DNA of 64,000 nucleotides. Origin: Dipteronia dyeriana (Eukaryota > Streptophyta > Magnoliopsida > Sapindales > Sapindaceae). The stretch covers positions 115,284,849 to 115,348,848 of the forward strand of contig CM065300.1 of the NCBI GenBank assembly GCA_032871835.1. Reading direction: 5' to 3'. The position numbers were made by a program, and so were the translations under genes. Below the pieces are notes generated by a model. That model saw nothing but the letters and a program-made list of their open reading frames with translations. It was not told where the DNA came from and searched no databases. Positions within the stretch are counted from its first letter, which is position 1. Each line of letters starts with the position of its first letter. Positions 48,842-61,000 of this stretch are shown here, one piece after another.

Positions 48842-50283
48842 ATGAGTCAAGCTCCCTAGTTGAGGTTCCTATCGAGCGGTTGAGTGCCGGGGATGGAGAT
48901 AAAACCTCTGAAGGGCAATTAAAAATAGATCCTGACTTTTTTGAGTCTTTTCGGGAAGATGATCAGGAAGACCCTTCAACTGATCTCAGCTTCTATCGTA
49001 CTCGGGCTGAGAAACGAAAAACGGTCGATTCTCCTGCTCGTCCTCATAAGGCCCCTCGGTAAGTTTCATTCATTGACTCAAGTGATGGGGATACCGAGGA
49101 TGAGATTCCCCCGAACGATCATGTTGAAGCATCAGCCATAGCGAAAACTTCTGACCCGAACATGGCTCCTTCCATCTCGAGGTTGAAGATGTAAGGGCTG
49201 AACCTTCTGGAGGTCCTTCCTATCCTTCTTCCCTAGGATATGTTGAGGGTGATGTCATCTGGTCGGGCTTTCTTTGAGGATGATCACTGGAGCCATTTTA
49301 GAGAAGTTTCTTTAACGAGCCGTCTTCAGAATTTTTTCAATGGCGCATCTTGTGTAAGTTTTATTCCCAGCTCATCTTTTTTTTTTTTTATCTTGTTTGT
49401 TAGATTTTTAATTTAATTTCCTTATAGATGGCGACCGAGTTTGCTAAGCTGGTTCAGACGCAACAACATCAAACCGATCGAATAAGGCCTCTTGAAGCTT
49501 AGCTGAAGGAGAGTGAGGATAACCGTGCTCGTGTTGAATCAGCTTATCAAAAAGAGGTGGGCTCTGCCCAGGTGTTTGCCGACCACTGTTTGGCCAAGCA
49601 AGTGGAGGCTGAGGAAAGAGCTTTTTTGGCAGAGGAGAAAGCCATGTCGCTTCAAAACTTATTGTCTTCTGCCCAGGAATCGATGCTCAAAGCCGAACAG
49701 GAAGCGGAGCAATCCAAGTCGTCCAATGATCAGAAGATCGAAGACTTGGAAAGACAAGCTTTGACGGTCGAGTCTCTATCCAAGGAGGCCAAGCTGGAAC
49801 TTGAAGTCCAGGGGGTCAATAGTTTTAAAAAATCCCCTGCTTATGACGCCCTTCTCCTTCTGGATTTCAGCGAGGGTTAGTTTCAGCTAGCGAATTTTTC
49901 AAGGTCAAAAGTCGGGCAACTGAAAAAGCCCGAACAAGCTGGGAGCTGTCGATCAAGAACCACGTGGACCAGTCCCTGGAATATCTTCGGACTCAGATGA
50001 AAGAATGGAGGGCTTATTGCCACAGTCAAGGCAAAGAGCCCCATCTTATGCATTTAGAGGTTCCATCAGAGCACTCTCTCTCGACCTTTTATGCCAGTTA
50101 GGAACCCGGTGTAAAAGGTTTGGTGCCTGATGTTGGCCCGATCCCTAGAAAAGATTACAGCGAATGGATGGATGATTCGATAGACATAATTACTTGGCCT
50201 TCAAATGAAAGTATCCTCCATGAGTACGAAATGGTACCCGACCCGAGCATCAGCAAGAGTTCTAAATCCTCTTCCCAGCCTTA
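48842..50283 (+). pseudogene. Antisense additional ORF of the Tat element, part after copia-3
   Basis: Continuation of the ORF from 42856. An acidic stretch (DPDFFESFREDDQEDPSTDLSFY at 48930-49000, KRKTVDSPARP) is followed by an intron-like segment (tgtgtaagtttt at 49351 to ccttatag at 49428). A long coiled-coil-like region follows, from 49429 (QTQQHQTDR, then AKQVEAEERAFLAEEKAMSL and KAEQEAEQSKSS), then the SFKKSPAYDALLLLDF motif seen at the end of this protein family (about 49820-49875). After a frameshift comes a C-terminal part (WELSIKNHVDQSLEYL... to SSKSSSQP and a stop at 50283). Broken by stops at 49063, 49192, 49501 and 50099 and by frameshifts. The coiled coil suggests oligomerisation. 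Confidence 0.65.
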
Positions 50284-50998
50284 AGTTATCTTTAGAAAGA
50301 GTCACCTTTGTAAAGATTTTTATCAATGAAATTTTGTGTTTAAAACTGTAATTCAGAAAATGAAGTGGTTTAATCTAACTCATTGCCCAAGAAATTTCAC
50401 CGAGTACTGAATATCTTATAACTTGGTTTTATTATTTGGAGTCGCTTCTAACGCCGAGTATCTTATTAAACTGGCTAACACGATCTCTTCCAAGTATCTT
50501 ATTAAACTGGCTAATGCAATTTATGTGCCAAGTATCTTATTAAATTGGCTAAGGCAATCTTTGTGCCAAGTATCTTATTAAACTGGCTAATATTAACCGA
50601 GTCATCTTGAAACAAACGAGTAGATTTACTCATATTTCATACTTGGGTTATTACCCAAACATTACATCAAGGCTCACCATGATCATATGTTCGAGTCCTC
50701 ACACGATACCAAGGACGTCTCCCCAATTTTGTTTGTGCAAGGGTTTGCCGAATCGTTAAGCTTTTCGAACCGCTTAACACAGCTGCTCATTTCACCGGAA
50801 TTTTTTCCGACAACACCTTGAGCTGTTCTCCAGAATCTGGTGCATCGGGTTTGCCTTTTTGCTAAGGTCAACTGACCTTGCTCGGCTGGCGTGCTGCTTC
50901 GAGATTCTCCACCCATTATGGAATTAATGGTCCCGAGTATTCTATTTGCATGTTCTTATTATCATGCTCTTCTCTTATATGTTCTTATTATCATATGC
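50284..50998. repeat. Tat 3'-UTR segment with 38-bp tandem repeat
   Basis: Between the antisense ORF and LTR-B copy C. Units starting at 50454, 50490, 50528 and 50566 repeat '(g/a)agtatcttattaaactggc' with a spacing of 36-38 bp, and a weaker unit precedes at about 50399. 50640-50940 holds a 77-codon minus-strand open frame without recognisable features. Tandem repeats at this position are known for Tat/Ogre-type elements. Confidence 0.7.
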
Positions 50999-52362
50999 TT
51001 TTATAGGGAATAAATGGTTTAGAAACACAGTGGAAGCGTGAGAAAATACGTGATTAGGATTTGCGTATAAATAAAAATTTTCCCTTTTATGCAACGAGAA
51101 CCTTAACCCTAGATTAATTGATGTATATATAAGTATCGTACCTTTTTCGCGTGATGATTGAACAAGCGTCGAATAAATTTCGCAAGATCTTCCAATCCAA
51201 TCACGAACGTGAATCACCTAGAAGTGTGGGATCCCTTTTTTTAAATTGTATTCCTGAGGATGGAGACATATCAAATATCTTTTCTTTGTTAGTTACAAAT
51301 ATCCTCCAAGAGAAAAAATCCAAGAACGTCCGGTCACTTGTGAATTATCAATCAATTTGATTGTAACTCGCGTGAACCTTGATTCGATGTTGTAATGTAA
51401 AGGATATTAGTATACTATCGAATATAATAACGTTCCCCTTTTTTTCTCTACTTGGCCGAATTCACACACTATTGCTTAGAGAAGATTGAATTTTATCTAG
51501 AGTAAAATCAGATTTTTCTCCCTCAAAATTATATGATAGCCGAATTCTTCACTAAGAAAAATATGGCTTGGCTAAAATTCCACTCTAATGTTCCTTAGGG
51601 CTGGCCGAATTCATCATCCACATATTTATAGGTTCATAAATCCTTTCCTAAGAAGGATTCACTTGGTTGGCAAGAATCCTTTCCTTAGGTAGATTTATTT
51701 GGTAGTTAGAATCCTTATCTAAAAGGAAAACTATCCTATCCTATATTACATGTGGTGACCGAATTTCCCTTGATTGAAGTAGATTAGGAGTGTTTAATCT
51801 TTCCTAAGAAAGATTACTTGATGGACTAGAATCATATCCTTAGGTAGATTAACTTGGTGGTTATGAATCCTTTTCAAATAAGAATTCTATCACTAAGTAG
51901 TTTTACTTGGTGACCAATAATCCTTTTCCAAAAAGAATTCTTTCCTACACCAAGACTCCTAATCCTACTCAATAGTGTGTTTGTAGCCATATTAAAGACT
52001 TTCTAATTTGATTAGATAAATAACTCCTTTTATTATTCTACTTATCAAATATAGTCTTTAACATTAACTATACTACCAACAATAGTATGGTTTTAGGAGA
52101 CCATCTCCTAATAGGAAAAGATTTTGACTTTTAATTAAATAATTAATTAATCAACAAATTAATTAATTTTCATTTAATTAAATAATAATAAAATAAAAAT
52201 AATATATTAAAACTATTATCCATAGCAATTGCCGCCCATACATAGTATAAAGGCCATTTACTATTTTTCTCATTTTATTAAATCCATTGGACCTTAAAAA
52301 AAAAGTCCACATGTGAACTAGACCTATTCTTACAAAAATAAATAAGTTCACATGCCTTATGT
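50999..52362 (-). mobile_element. LTR-B copy C fragment
   Basis: It shares with copies A and B the ttaaccctagattaattgatgt, gaatcacctagaagtgtggg and cttgtgaattatcaatcaatttgattg blocks, the 'ggccgaat' phrases and the aattaattaattaatttt tract. It ends near 52362, after the gtccacatgtgaactaga block. The half corresponding to 21840-24364 is missing. It occupies the place where the integrase of the Tat element would be expected. Confidence 0.7.
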
Positions 52363-54434
52363 TTCAGAAATCCCGAGTTTGACTTTTATTTATTAACTGC
52401 AAAACCAATAACGATTTAAATTCCAAAGCTAATAATTGACCTGACTAAAATTGTCCTAACTAAAAAGGAAACAAAATTTTAAGGATAGAAAATCTTCAAG
52501 TATTGGGCGTTGCATGGTCAGGGTAAGACCCCTTCATCTGGTCGTGCAATCCAATATGCTTATAGGCCAGCTACTCCTTCATTTTTGAAGGAGCTGTTTT
52601 GCTATGTCACGATAAGCTATCATACCTTCATCTCTGGCTTGGTATTCGTCCTGGATTTGGTTGACAACTACCTGTGAGGCACTAAATATCTCAATCTCAT
52701 CAGCTCCGAGGGCTATACAAACTCTAAGTCCAGCTAGTAGCACCTTGTACTCGGCTTGATTATTTGTTGCTTTGATGTCGAATCTCATGGCACACTTGAC
52801 ATCATCTCCTTTTGGGGTACATACTACAATCTCTGCCCCGCTGCCATGAGTGTTTGAAGAGCCATCGACATGTAATTTTCATGGGAGACTTTTGCCCAAT
52901 ATCTTTTTTGCTTCCAGGTTTGGTTATGTGAATTCCGCTATAAAATCCGCCACTGTTTGGCCTTTAAGAGATGACCTGGGGACGTACTGGATATCGAATT
53001 TACTTAGCTCGATTGCCCATTTGGTTAGTCTTCCTAAATTTTTTGGCTTCTGTAAAATTTGCATAAGCGGACAGTCTGTGAGAACCTGGATTGTATGAGC
53101 CTGAAAGTATGGCCTTAGCTTCATTGTTGCTGAAACCAATGCTAGAGCCATTTTTTCTGCCTGTGAATACCAGGTTTCGGCTGGTAGAAGTGCCTTACCG
53201 GTATATTACACTGGCCTCTATACTCTATCTTCTGTTCTGACTAGAACTGAGCTTGCTGCTAATTCTGTAATCGATAAGTACAAGTGGAGTATCTCTCCAA
53301 TTTTCAGTTTCGAAAGGATGGGAGCTTGCCCTAGGTACTCTTTGATTTTTAAGAATGTCTGCTCGCATTCTTTATTCCATTCGAGTCTTTTTCCATTTTT
53401 AATCACTTTAAAAAAGGGAGCACATTTATCTGTGGCCTTTGACATGAATCTACATAAAGAAGCTAAGCATCTTGTTAAGCGCTGCACTTTTTTTAGCGTT
53501 CTTGGTGAAGTCATTTTTTGTAGGGCTTGGATCTTTTCAGGATTTACTTTGATTCCCCTTTTGTGAACTTGAAAACCCAGAAACCTTCATGAAGGAACTC
53601 CAAATAGGAACTTGTTCGGATTCATCTTCATTTGGTATCTCCTTAAAATGTCGAATGTCTCTCGCAGGTCTGAGGTACGCCTGTCTGCCGAGATGCTCTT
53701 GGTCAACATGTCATCTATGTAAACTTCCATGTTTCTTCCTATTTGGTGTGCGAATATTCTATTGACCAGCCTTTGGTATGTTGCCCCTGCATTTTTTAAC
53801 CCAAAGGACATTACTGTGTAATAGTATAAGCCTGATCAGTTGTGAACGCCGTCTTTTCTTTGTTGATCTTGTTCATCCAGATTTGGTTATATCCTGAGTA
53901 GGCGTCCATGAAACTGAGTAATTCGTGACCTGATGTAGCATCAACCAATTGGTCTATCCTTGGCAGTGGAAAACTGTCTTTTGGGCATGCCTTATTCAAA
54001 TCTGTGAAATCTACGCACATTCTCCACTGTCCAATTTTCTTTTGGACGAGGACCACATTAGCTACCCATTGAGGATAGTTGATCTCTCTAATTGACCCTA
54101 CAACGAGCAACTTTTCCACTTCCTGCTTGATTTCCTGACTTCTTTCGAGATTGAATGACTTTCTCTTTTGTATTACAGGTTTTGTATTCAGGTGTACCGC
54201 AAGATGATGAGACATTAATCGAGCATCTATCCCGACCATGTCTTCATGACTCCAAACGAAAACATCATTGTATTCTTTGAGCAAATCAGTAAGGCTTTGT
54301 TTGACCCTTCCTTCCAAATTCACCTCAATCTTGATCTTCTTATCTGGTTCATCCTTCTTTCAAGATTAATTATTTGACAGGTTCATTTTTGGATTCCATC
54401 ATTTCTTCCCTTGGATCAAATTCGAATGATAGTG
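52363..54434 (-). pseudogene. Ty3/gypsy Tat-lineage RT, RNase H and second (archaeal-type) RNase H
   Basis: Minus-strand pol. RT: KSFNLERSQEIKQEVEKLL, VVLVQKKIGQWRMCVDF, DLNKACPKDSFPLPRIDQLV and DAYSGYNQI (54323-53811), a frameshift near 53817, then SFGLKNAGATYQRLVN and the intact catalytic VYIDDML (about 53735). RNase H follows (53514-52924; YTGKALLPAETWYSQAEKMALAL-type blocks, VLTDCPL, TKWAIELSKFDIQYVPR). A second RNase H follows at about 52889-52579 (HVDGSSNTHGSG, TNNQAEYKVLLAGLRV). The extra RNase H marks the Tat lineage. Its third catalytic position reads FSASQ where FSDSQ is usual. Stops and a frameshift are present, and no integrase was seen. Gag and protease would lie to the right, beyond the LTR element inserted at 54440. 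Confidence 0.85.
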
Positions 54435-54439
54435 ACTCT

Positions 54440-57039
54440 TGTAAGGTTTTAGTTTGTGTTGACATTAATTCCATATCAAAATGATGTTTACTTGTAATGA
54501 TTTAGTTGTTTAGTTTCATGATGATTCAAGCATCAAGGAAGAAGAAACAACAAGTCAAAGCAAGTTCTAAGTCTTCAAAGAGAAAGGATGCAATATGGTT
54601 CTACAAAGGTATACTAAGACCGTATCTTTCTCTTACAAAGCTTAGGCACACGCACACATATCATACATTTGTATACCTGCATCATTGTGCACAATTATAT
54701 GTACACACATACAATTCATTCATATGTGTCCCTGTATCATTGTGCACCATGCATAACACATTCACACACTTGAAGATGAATGCTCATGCATTGGTATGAA
54801 AATAACATGTTTTGGAATATGCATGATTGGAAACTATCTCTATGTAGTTTACATTCTAGTGTGAATTGTGTTTATGTGTGTATATGTTTTTATAACATGG
54901 ATTTTGAACTTGATTTTAGTCTTAAATCATTCTTGATTGAGTTTCGGTCATTTCGGCTACTCATACTATTGATTTCAAGTTCTAAGTCAAAAAAAACTAC
55001 ACTTTCAACTCATGTTGCATACATTGTCTTCGTATTCATATATCGAGTCAAATTATTATTTTATTTGTTGAGTATCTTATATTTCCATGTCCGTGTGAGA
55101 GTTATGGTTTGTAATCTGCAAACAGATTCGAATTCCGAGTTCGGAGGCCAGAGGACCGTCGAAGAACGCGAAGGAAGGTCGAAGGAGAAAGAAGCAAGCA
55201 ATGCACTTATTTCCCGAGATGGTGCGTGGCCATCTCGGGGCAGAAGGCTTGCTGCCCCGAGATGCCCACGCACCATCTCGAGTAGTAAGCTTGCTTGGCT
55301 AAATCTTGCCCCTCTTGGTCATTTCACATGTCCAAGTTTCCCACTCCATTATAAACTCTTTCCCTCTCACATTTTAATCTAAGAAGAAATTCAAATCAAG
55401 TGTGCATAAATTTTCTCTCTAAATTTTCTCACATTTCAAACACCATAAATTCATCATCTGAACTCTGATTTGAGTGATTCGAAGTTGAGAGTGTTCATCT
55501 ATTCATCCTCCATCTTTTCTCTGAAGGTTTGAGTTTATGTTGCTGCTGGTTTTGGTGTCTAATCATACAAAAAAGGGACTGCACCTAAATCAACTAATGT
55601 ATTGATTTTCTCTCAAATTTTTCTTTTAAAACCTGGTCAATTGCCTTGGGTTTTCTTCTTCTACATATATTTGTATATTGTGATTGTTTTGATTTGAGTT
55701 TTGAACTCTTTCAAAGCTAGATTGAGTTTCAATTGAAATCATTCATGTTGAGTTAGGTTTTGATTTTGCCTATGTTATCACATGTTTGGGATTGTATTGT
55801 GCTAGCTTTGATTCTAGGACTATTTTATGATCTTTGATTGTTTGATTTTGTGAAAAATAGTTCCTCACATGTATTAGGCTCCCTTGGCCGAATTTCTCAC
55901 TTAATACATGTACTTATGTTATTTTGAGCTATTCATGTGATTTGTTGAATCTATGATTAGGAATATGCTCTAAAACTTTTGTTTAAATCTATTTGACTTT
56001 GTCATATGATTTTAGCATGTTTTTGGTTTGTGTGATTTAAACTTGATCTTGTGATTTATTGAACATATCTTGTGATTCAAGTTTAGATCTATGCATGTAT
56101 CTAGGTTGTGATTAATATTGAACATATCTTACATAATCTAGATTGATTACACATACATGATAAGCTAGACTATATGTGATTTGTGTATTCATGCTCATGT
56201 CTAGTATTTTCCACAGGATGTGTTGATCATAGCATTCTATGTTGTGTGCTTGTTTGCATTTTGCATTCATGATCACCTAGATGCCTTGTGAGAAGGAAGA
56301 CTTGACAATAGGTGTAAGACCTATGATGTTGAGCAAGAAGTCTTGGCAAGAGGTGTGAAGCCTTGGATTTTCAAGCAAGGAAGTCTTGGCTAGAGGTGTG
56401 AAGCCTTGGATAGTCGAGCAAGAAGTCTTGCCTAGAGTTGGGAGAACTCGGATAGGTGAGCAAGAAAGTCTTTACTAGAGTCATCAGGACTTAGTTGAGC
56501 AAGAAGTCTTGCCTTGGGTCATAAGGATCCGGATAATATGAGCAAGGAAGTCTTGACAAGAGGTGTGAAGCATCGGATTGTTGAGCATAGGGCGACAACT
56601 TCTAGAGTAGGATAGAAGGGTAGTTTCTAGGTGAAGAGGTCACTTGAGAGATTGTACTTATCTTATCTATTAGTGGATTTTGTTTGCCGGTGGCTGCTAG
56701 CCCATGGATGTTTCCTCTTCGGAGGTTTACCACGTTATATCTTGTGTCAACTTTTCTCTATCCCTATCTCTCTAATATTTGTATTGTGGATAGAACTCTC
56801 TATGTATGTTGACTTCCATTCTATAGAATAGATTGTGTATGTGTTACAATTACTTATTTGTATCACACTTTATTTGTGTTTATATATTCATTAATTGTCT
56901 TTAATTAATATATATATTGTGATACAATCAATCTAGAGGGACAAACTTTTGTTTGTTTTAAAGAGAGTCGAAAAAAGTGTCTAACCTATTCACCCCCCTC
57001 TAGGTAAGCCTTGAGCATTTAACCGTGATTGTATTTTCA
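54440..57039 (+). repeat. 5' LTR of the second pol-less element
   Basis: 2600 bp from TGTAAGGTTTTAG to GTATTTTCA. It carries two hairpins (55213-55239 and 55258-55280), the ~43-bp tandem array in reverse orientation (56290-56590), and the ttcacccccctctagg tail near 56990-57003. Confidence 0.85.
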
Positions 57040-57041
57040 AT

Positions 57042-57052
57042 TGGTATCAAAG
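57042..57052 (+). other. Primer-binding site (initiator tRNA-Met)
   Basis: tggtatcaaag, three bases after the LTR end. One mismatch to the standard TGGTATCAGAG. Confidence 0.85.
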
Positions 57053-57123
57053 CAGGACACTAGATTGCACTTAGTGTGAGTCCAGGGTGATACTTTCATG
57101 GTTTTTGTAAGGCGTTTGAAGTC

Positions 57124-59187
57124 ATGGGTTTACAAGGTTATATAAAGGCGGAAGGAGCCTCAAATAATAGGCCATTGTTACTTCGAGGCACTAACTATGG
57201 GTATTGGAAGTTTAAGATGAAAGCCTACATCCGCTCTATTGATGAAAGGGCTTGGATGGTAGTGAAAGAAGGTTATAGTCCTCATACCAAGGTTCAAGAG
57301 GATGGAACCATGATACTCAAGCCAAGGAGTGAATGGACAACAAATGAGTTTGAGGTTGCTAAATGGCACCATCGTGCTATGAATGCCATCTTTGGAGGAG
57401 TTGATGGGCATCAATTCTCCTATATTCAAAATCTTCAATCCATAAAGGAAGCTTGGGATACTCTCCAAGTTACTAATGAAAGAACCTTTGCGGTGAAGAA
57501 ATCGAGGCTTCAAATGTTGGCATCACAATTTAAAGGTTTAAGTATGGGTGAGGAAGAAAAGTTTGAAGACTTCCAATTCCGGCTTCTTAACATAGCTAAC
57601 CAATGTTAAGCACTTGGAGTACCTATCTCAAAAGAGCGTTTAAATTGGAAAATCCTTAGGTCTCTTCCTAAGAGATTCAAATCAAAGGTGACGGCCATTG
57701 AGGAAAGCAAGGACGTGGATAGTATGAATATTGATGAGTTGCTTGGGTCTCTCTAAACTTATGAGATGTGCTTGAAGCCGAAAATCAAGATTAAGGGAAT
57801 CACTCTCAATGCTATAAAAGAGGAGAGTGATGATGAAAATTATGAAATAACTCTTGGTTATAAGGTTCAAGAAGTTTCTAAAGAAGAATGTCAAGCCTAA
57901 AGGCAAGTCTTCTAAGGAAAAAGGAGTTAAGAGAACATCATCTCCAAGGATTGTGAAGAATAGTCAAGCCATGAACAAGAAAGAGATTCAATGCTATAAT
58001 TGTCAAGGTTTTGGTCACTTTGCTAGTGAGTGCACTAAGAAGCCATCTTAGAAAGACAAGAAAAACAAAGTGTTGGCGGCTACTTGGAGTGATGATATTT
58101 CCAGTGACAATGAGAGCTCTAGTAATGAGTCTTCAAGTGATGAAGAGTTGGTGAGCAACTTTGTAGCTCTAACGGCTTCTCATTCTCCACTAGATTTTGG
58201 TAGTACAATATCTTTGAACAAGAACCTTGATGCAAATCATGATGAAAGCTCTAGTTCCATTCCTACTAATCTTGAGTTGTTGAAAAAGATAGAAAAACTT
58301 GAAGAAGCTAGAGACAATGCTCAAAGAGAAGTTGAGAAGGATGATTCGATTAAGAAGCAACTAGATGAGTTTGTGGTTGTTACTCGTAGACTTCTTGGTG
58401 AGAAAGGTGATATTATAAAGAAGTTTAGAGAACTTGAAATGATAAACCTTGAAAAGGATAATGTGATATCTTCTTTATAGAAGAGAGAACAAGAATTGAT
58501 GGAAGAAATAGACACGGCTAAGGAGGCTATCAAGGACTTAGGAATGATTTGGTTAGTGTGTCTAGTGTTAGGAATCTTGTTAACTCTCATAGTGGTGAAT
58601 ACGATTTGGTAGTTGAAGAGGAGCTCTTGGAAGCACCACTTCCTACATACTTTGATGAAGTCGTGATTGATAAGAAACCACACAAGAAGAGAAGATCAAA
58701 AGCCAAGAAGAAGTTGGCGAACAAGGTATCTTTGCAAACTCCTAGTGAAGCTAGTTCAACTTCAAAAGGTATAATCTCATCTTTTATTCCAATTTGTCAT
58801 TATTGCAACACAATAGGTCACATTAAGCCTAGGTGTTATAAATATATTGAAAAATGCAAATTAGGAAATGAATCTAGAGATTGGGAGATTAAACTTCAAC
58901 TTGAACATGCTAAGGCCTTAAAAGTTGAGAAACATGATAATATTGCTAAGCATGAGAAGAAGTTGTAGAGTAGAAAGAATACTTATCTTGTTCAACTTGA
59001 CAAAGCTTGTGTTGTTAATGTTAAGAAAGAGTGTGTTAATGATATTCTTGTTAATTAGGTCATTGAAGGACTTTACTATAGATTTAACATTGTTGTCAAG
59101 GATGATATTGGAAATGTTTATGTAGGTACACCCAAGAACAAGTGGTTCAAGGGTAAGTGCTCTTATCACTAATATAAGAAGCACATG
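57124..59187 (+). pseudogene. SIRE-like gag with two zinc knuckles
   Basis: Starts ATG 57124 (MGLQGYIKAEGAS). The N-terminal domain includes YWKFKMKAYIRSIDERAW and RAMNAIFGGVDGHQFSYI, then SRLQMLASQFKGLSM and FRLLNIANQC. After an in-frame TAA at 57607 it continues with LNWKILRSLPKRFKSKV, then a second stop (57756) and a frameshift near 57855. Knuckle 1 is CYNCQGFGHFASEC (57992-58033). Then come an acidic Ser-rich stretch, coiled-coil-like NLELLKKIEKLEEARDN and LLGEKGDIIKKFRELEMIN, a stop at 58478, a frameshift near 58545, basic KKPHKKRRSKAKKK and knuckle 2, CHYCNTIGHIKPRC (58795-58836). It ends about 59187. Both copies in this window keep the two-knuckle plan. Confidence 0.85.
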
Positions 59188-60855
59188 TGAGACAACTTTG
59201 AGGCTATATATCAATTGTGTTGAGAATTCTTGGTTACTAGCTTTGAATACTACATGTATTGATATGAAGTTGGTTATCTCACATCATGATTGTTATGATG
59301 GTCAAAATTTGTTGATTAACTTTGAAAAAGTTCTTTTGTTATATGTGTTGATCGGGTTGAGATATTATGCTTTTATACTCTTGTTGTGAAACATCGTCAA
59401 CTTGGTGCCATGAGGACATTCAAGGCAAGAGTGCTCATAAAAAGGGCGGAAGTATGATATTTGGTGAATATAATGTGCAAAAAGGTATCTCTATACTCTA
59501 ATGCATTTTCTCTTAGATATTCATCTTTTGACTCAAATTTTGACATACATCTTATAGTATGTCATATTAGAGAATTTTGTATAGCATACATATAGTTCTC
59601 ATTAACATTTGCTATTTTAGGATCTAATAGTGATATTGTTCACATTAATCGTAACTTTGATGATTGATTATGTATAGTATATTGAGTGGCATTACTTTTG
59701 AAAATATGAGCTTCAAATTCTTTGAAAACTACTTATTAGAGAAGTAATGATCTTGAATAAATCTCTACTTATTGCTCTTAGATCATGTGCTTATGAGCCA
59801 TAAAATTTTGGTTTCTAAATTTTCACTATGCTTCTCTTATATGTTTTGCTAGTAGGTTGAGTTTACTAATACGTAAACATTGGATGCACCTTGAAGTTTT
59901 TGTGCTTAAGTACATTGAAAATGACCTTTGGTTAGTATCCATTTTGCTTCGGCAATTACATAGAACTCAACGAGCACCTTCATGAAAAGGACTACACACA
60001 TTGGTTGTGAAAGCTACCCAATGTTGGAAAGAGCTACACCATTGTGATGAGTGAAAGCCGTCATAAAGTGAATTTTTTTTATGTAAAAAAAATGGAAAAA
60101 TCAAAGAAGTGTTGAAAGAAATTCATAAAAAAAAAAAATCTTTAATTCATAGCCTAAAAAGAAAAGGAAGAAGGCTTAAATAGGAGATTAGTTGAAAATC
60201 AAATGAGCTCGGGTTAAAAAATAGAAATGGGATGACGAGCCACATGCACACACACGCTCATGTGTTGAAATCTATTCTCTTAAAAGCAAAAATTCCGGAT
60301 GATAATCGGTTTGACTTTTTATGGAAAAAGCTTAAGATGAATAATTGTTAGAAATTGTTTGCATGTTGATTATCAAACTACTTCTTGATAAATATTTGAA
60401 GCATATCTCTCATACACACACTTTGTTTATGAGTATGATGATATCTTTGCAATTGTTGAAGAATTATGAGAGAACTTGAAAAATCTTTGTGTATCTCTCT
60501 TAACATATGAAGCTTATTTTGTTGATATTTCTTCAAATTGCTTGAATGTGTGATTGTGTGAATATCTTTGTGAACTCTATGCTATCATTGATTTTAGTTA
60601 TAGCATTTATCAAGGGGGAGCATTGTATGCTAGACATTGTTCTTTTTTATGATATGTTCACATGCTTCATTTTGTTGCAGTTGGCATATTTTGACTTAAT
60701 GATACTTGTAAGATATTACTCACTATCTTTGTCTTGCATGATGATTCATTCTTAAGTCATATGTCTTTGTGTTTATATATTTGTGACTAATATGCTTGTT
60801 TTGTCTTTCACTCATTTTTGTTGTATGTATATAGCATCTTATTTCACAAGAACAT
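59188..60855 (+). other. Gag-to-env spacer of the second element
   Basis: Collinear with 29774-31440 reversed. The conserved short reading LRLYINCVENSWLLALNTT (59198 on) opens it. The rest is AT-rich and non-coding. The purine run caagggggagc lies at 60611-60621, about 235 bp before the env-like ATG. Confidence 0.6.
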
Positions 60856-61000
60856 ATGGGAAGAACTAAGGTTACCAGAAGTGGAAATCAATTGAATCCC
60901 ATTGTGAAAGCCAAGTCTACCTCAAAGGGATCCAAAGCTTCAAGGTCAAAGGATTTAGGGATCTTTGCAACTAAAAAGATATTTCAAGAGAGAGGCATTG

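Noticed and set aside
54506..55382. Open frames of 97 and 200 codons at the left end of the second pol-less element
   Set aside because: They lie wholly in the LTR, change between copies, and are not conserved as protein in the other three LTR copies.
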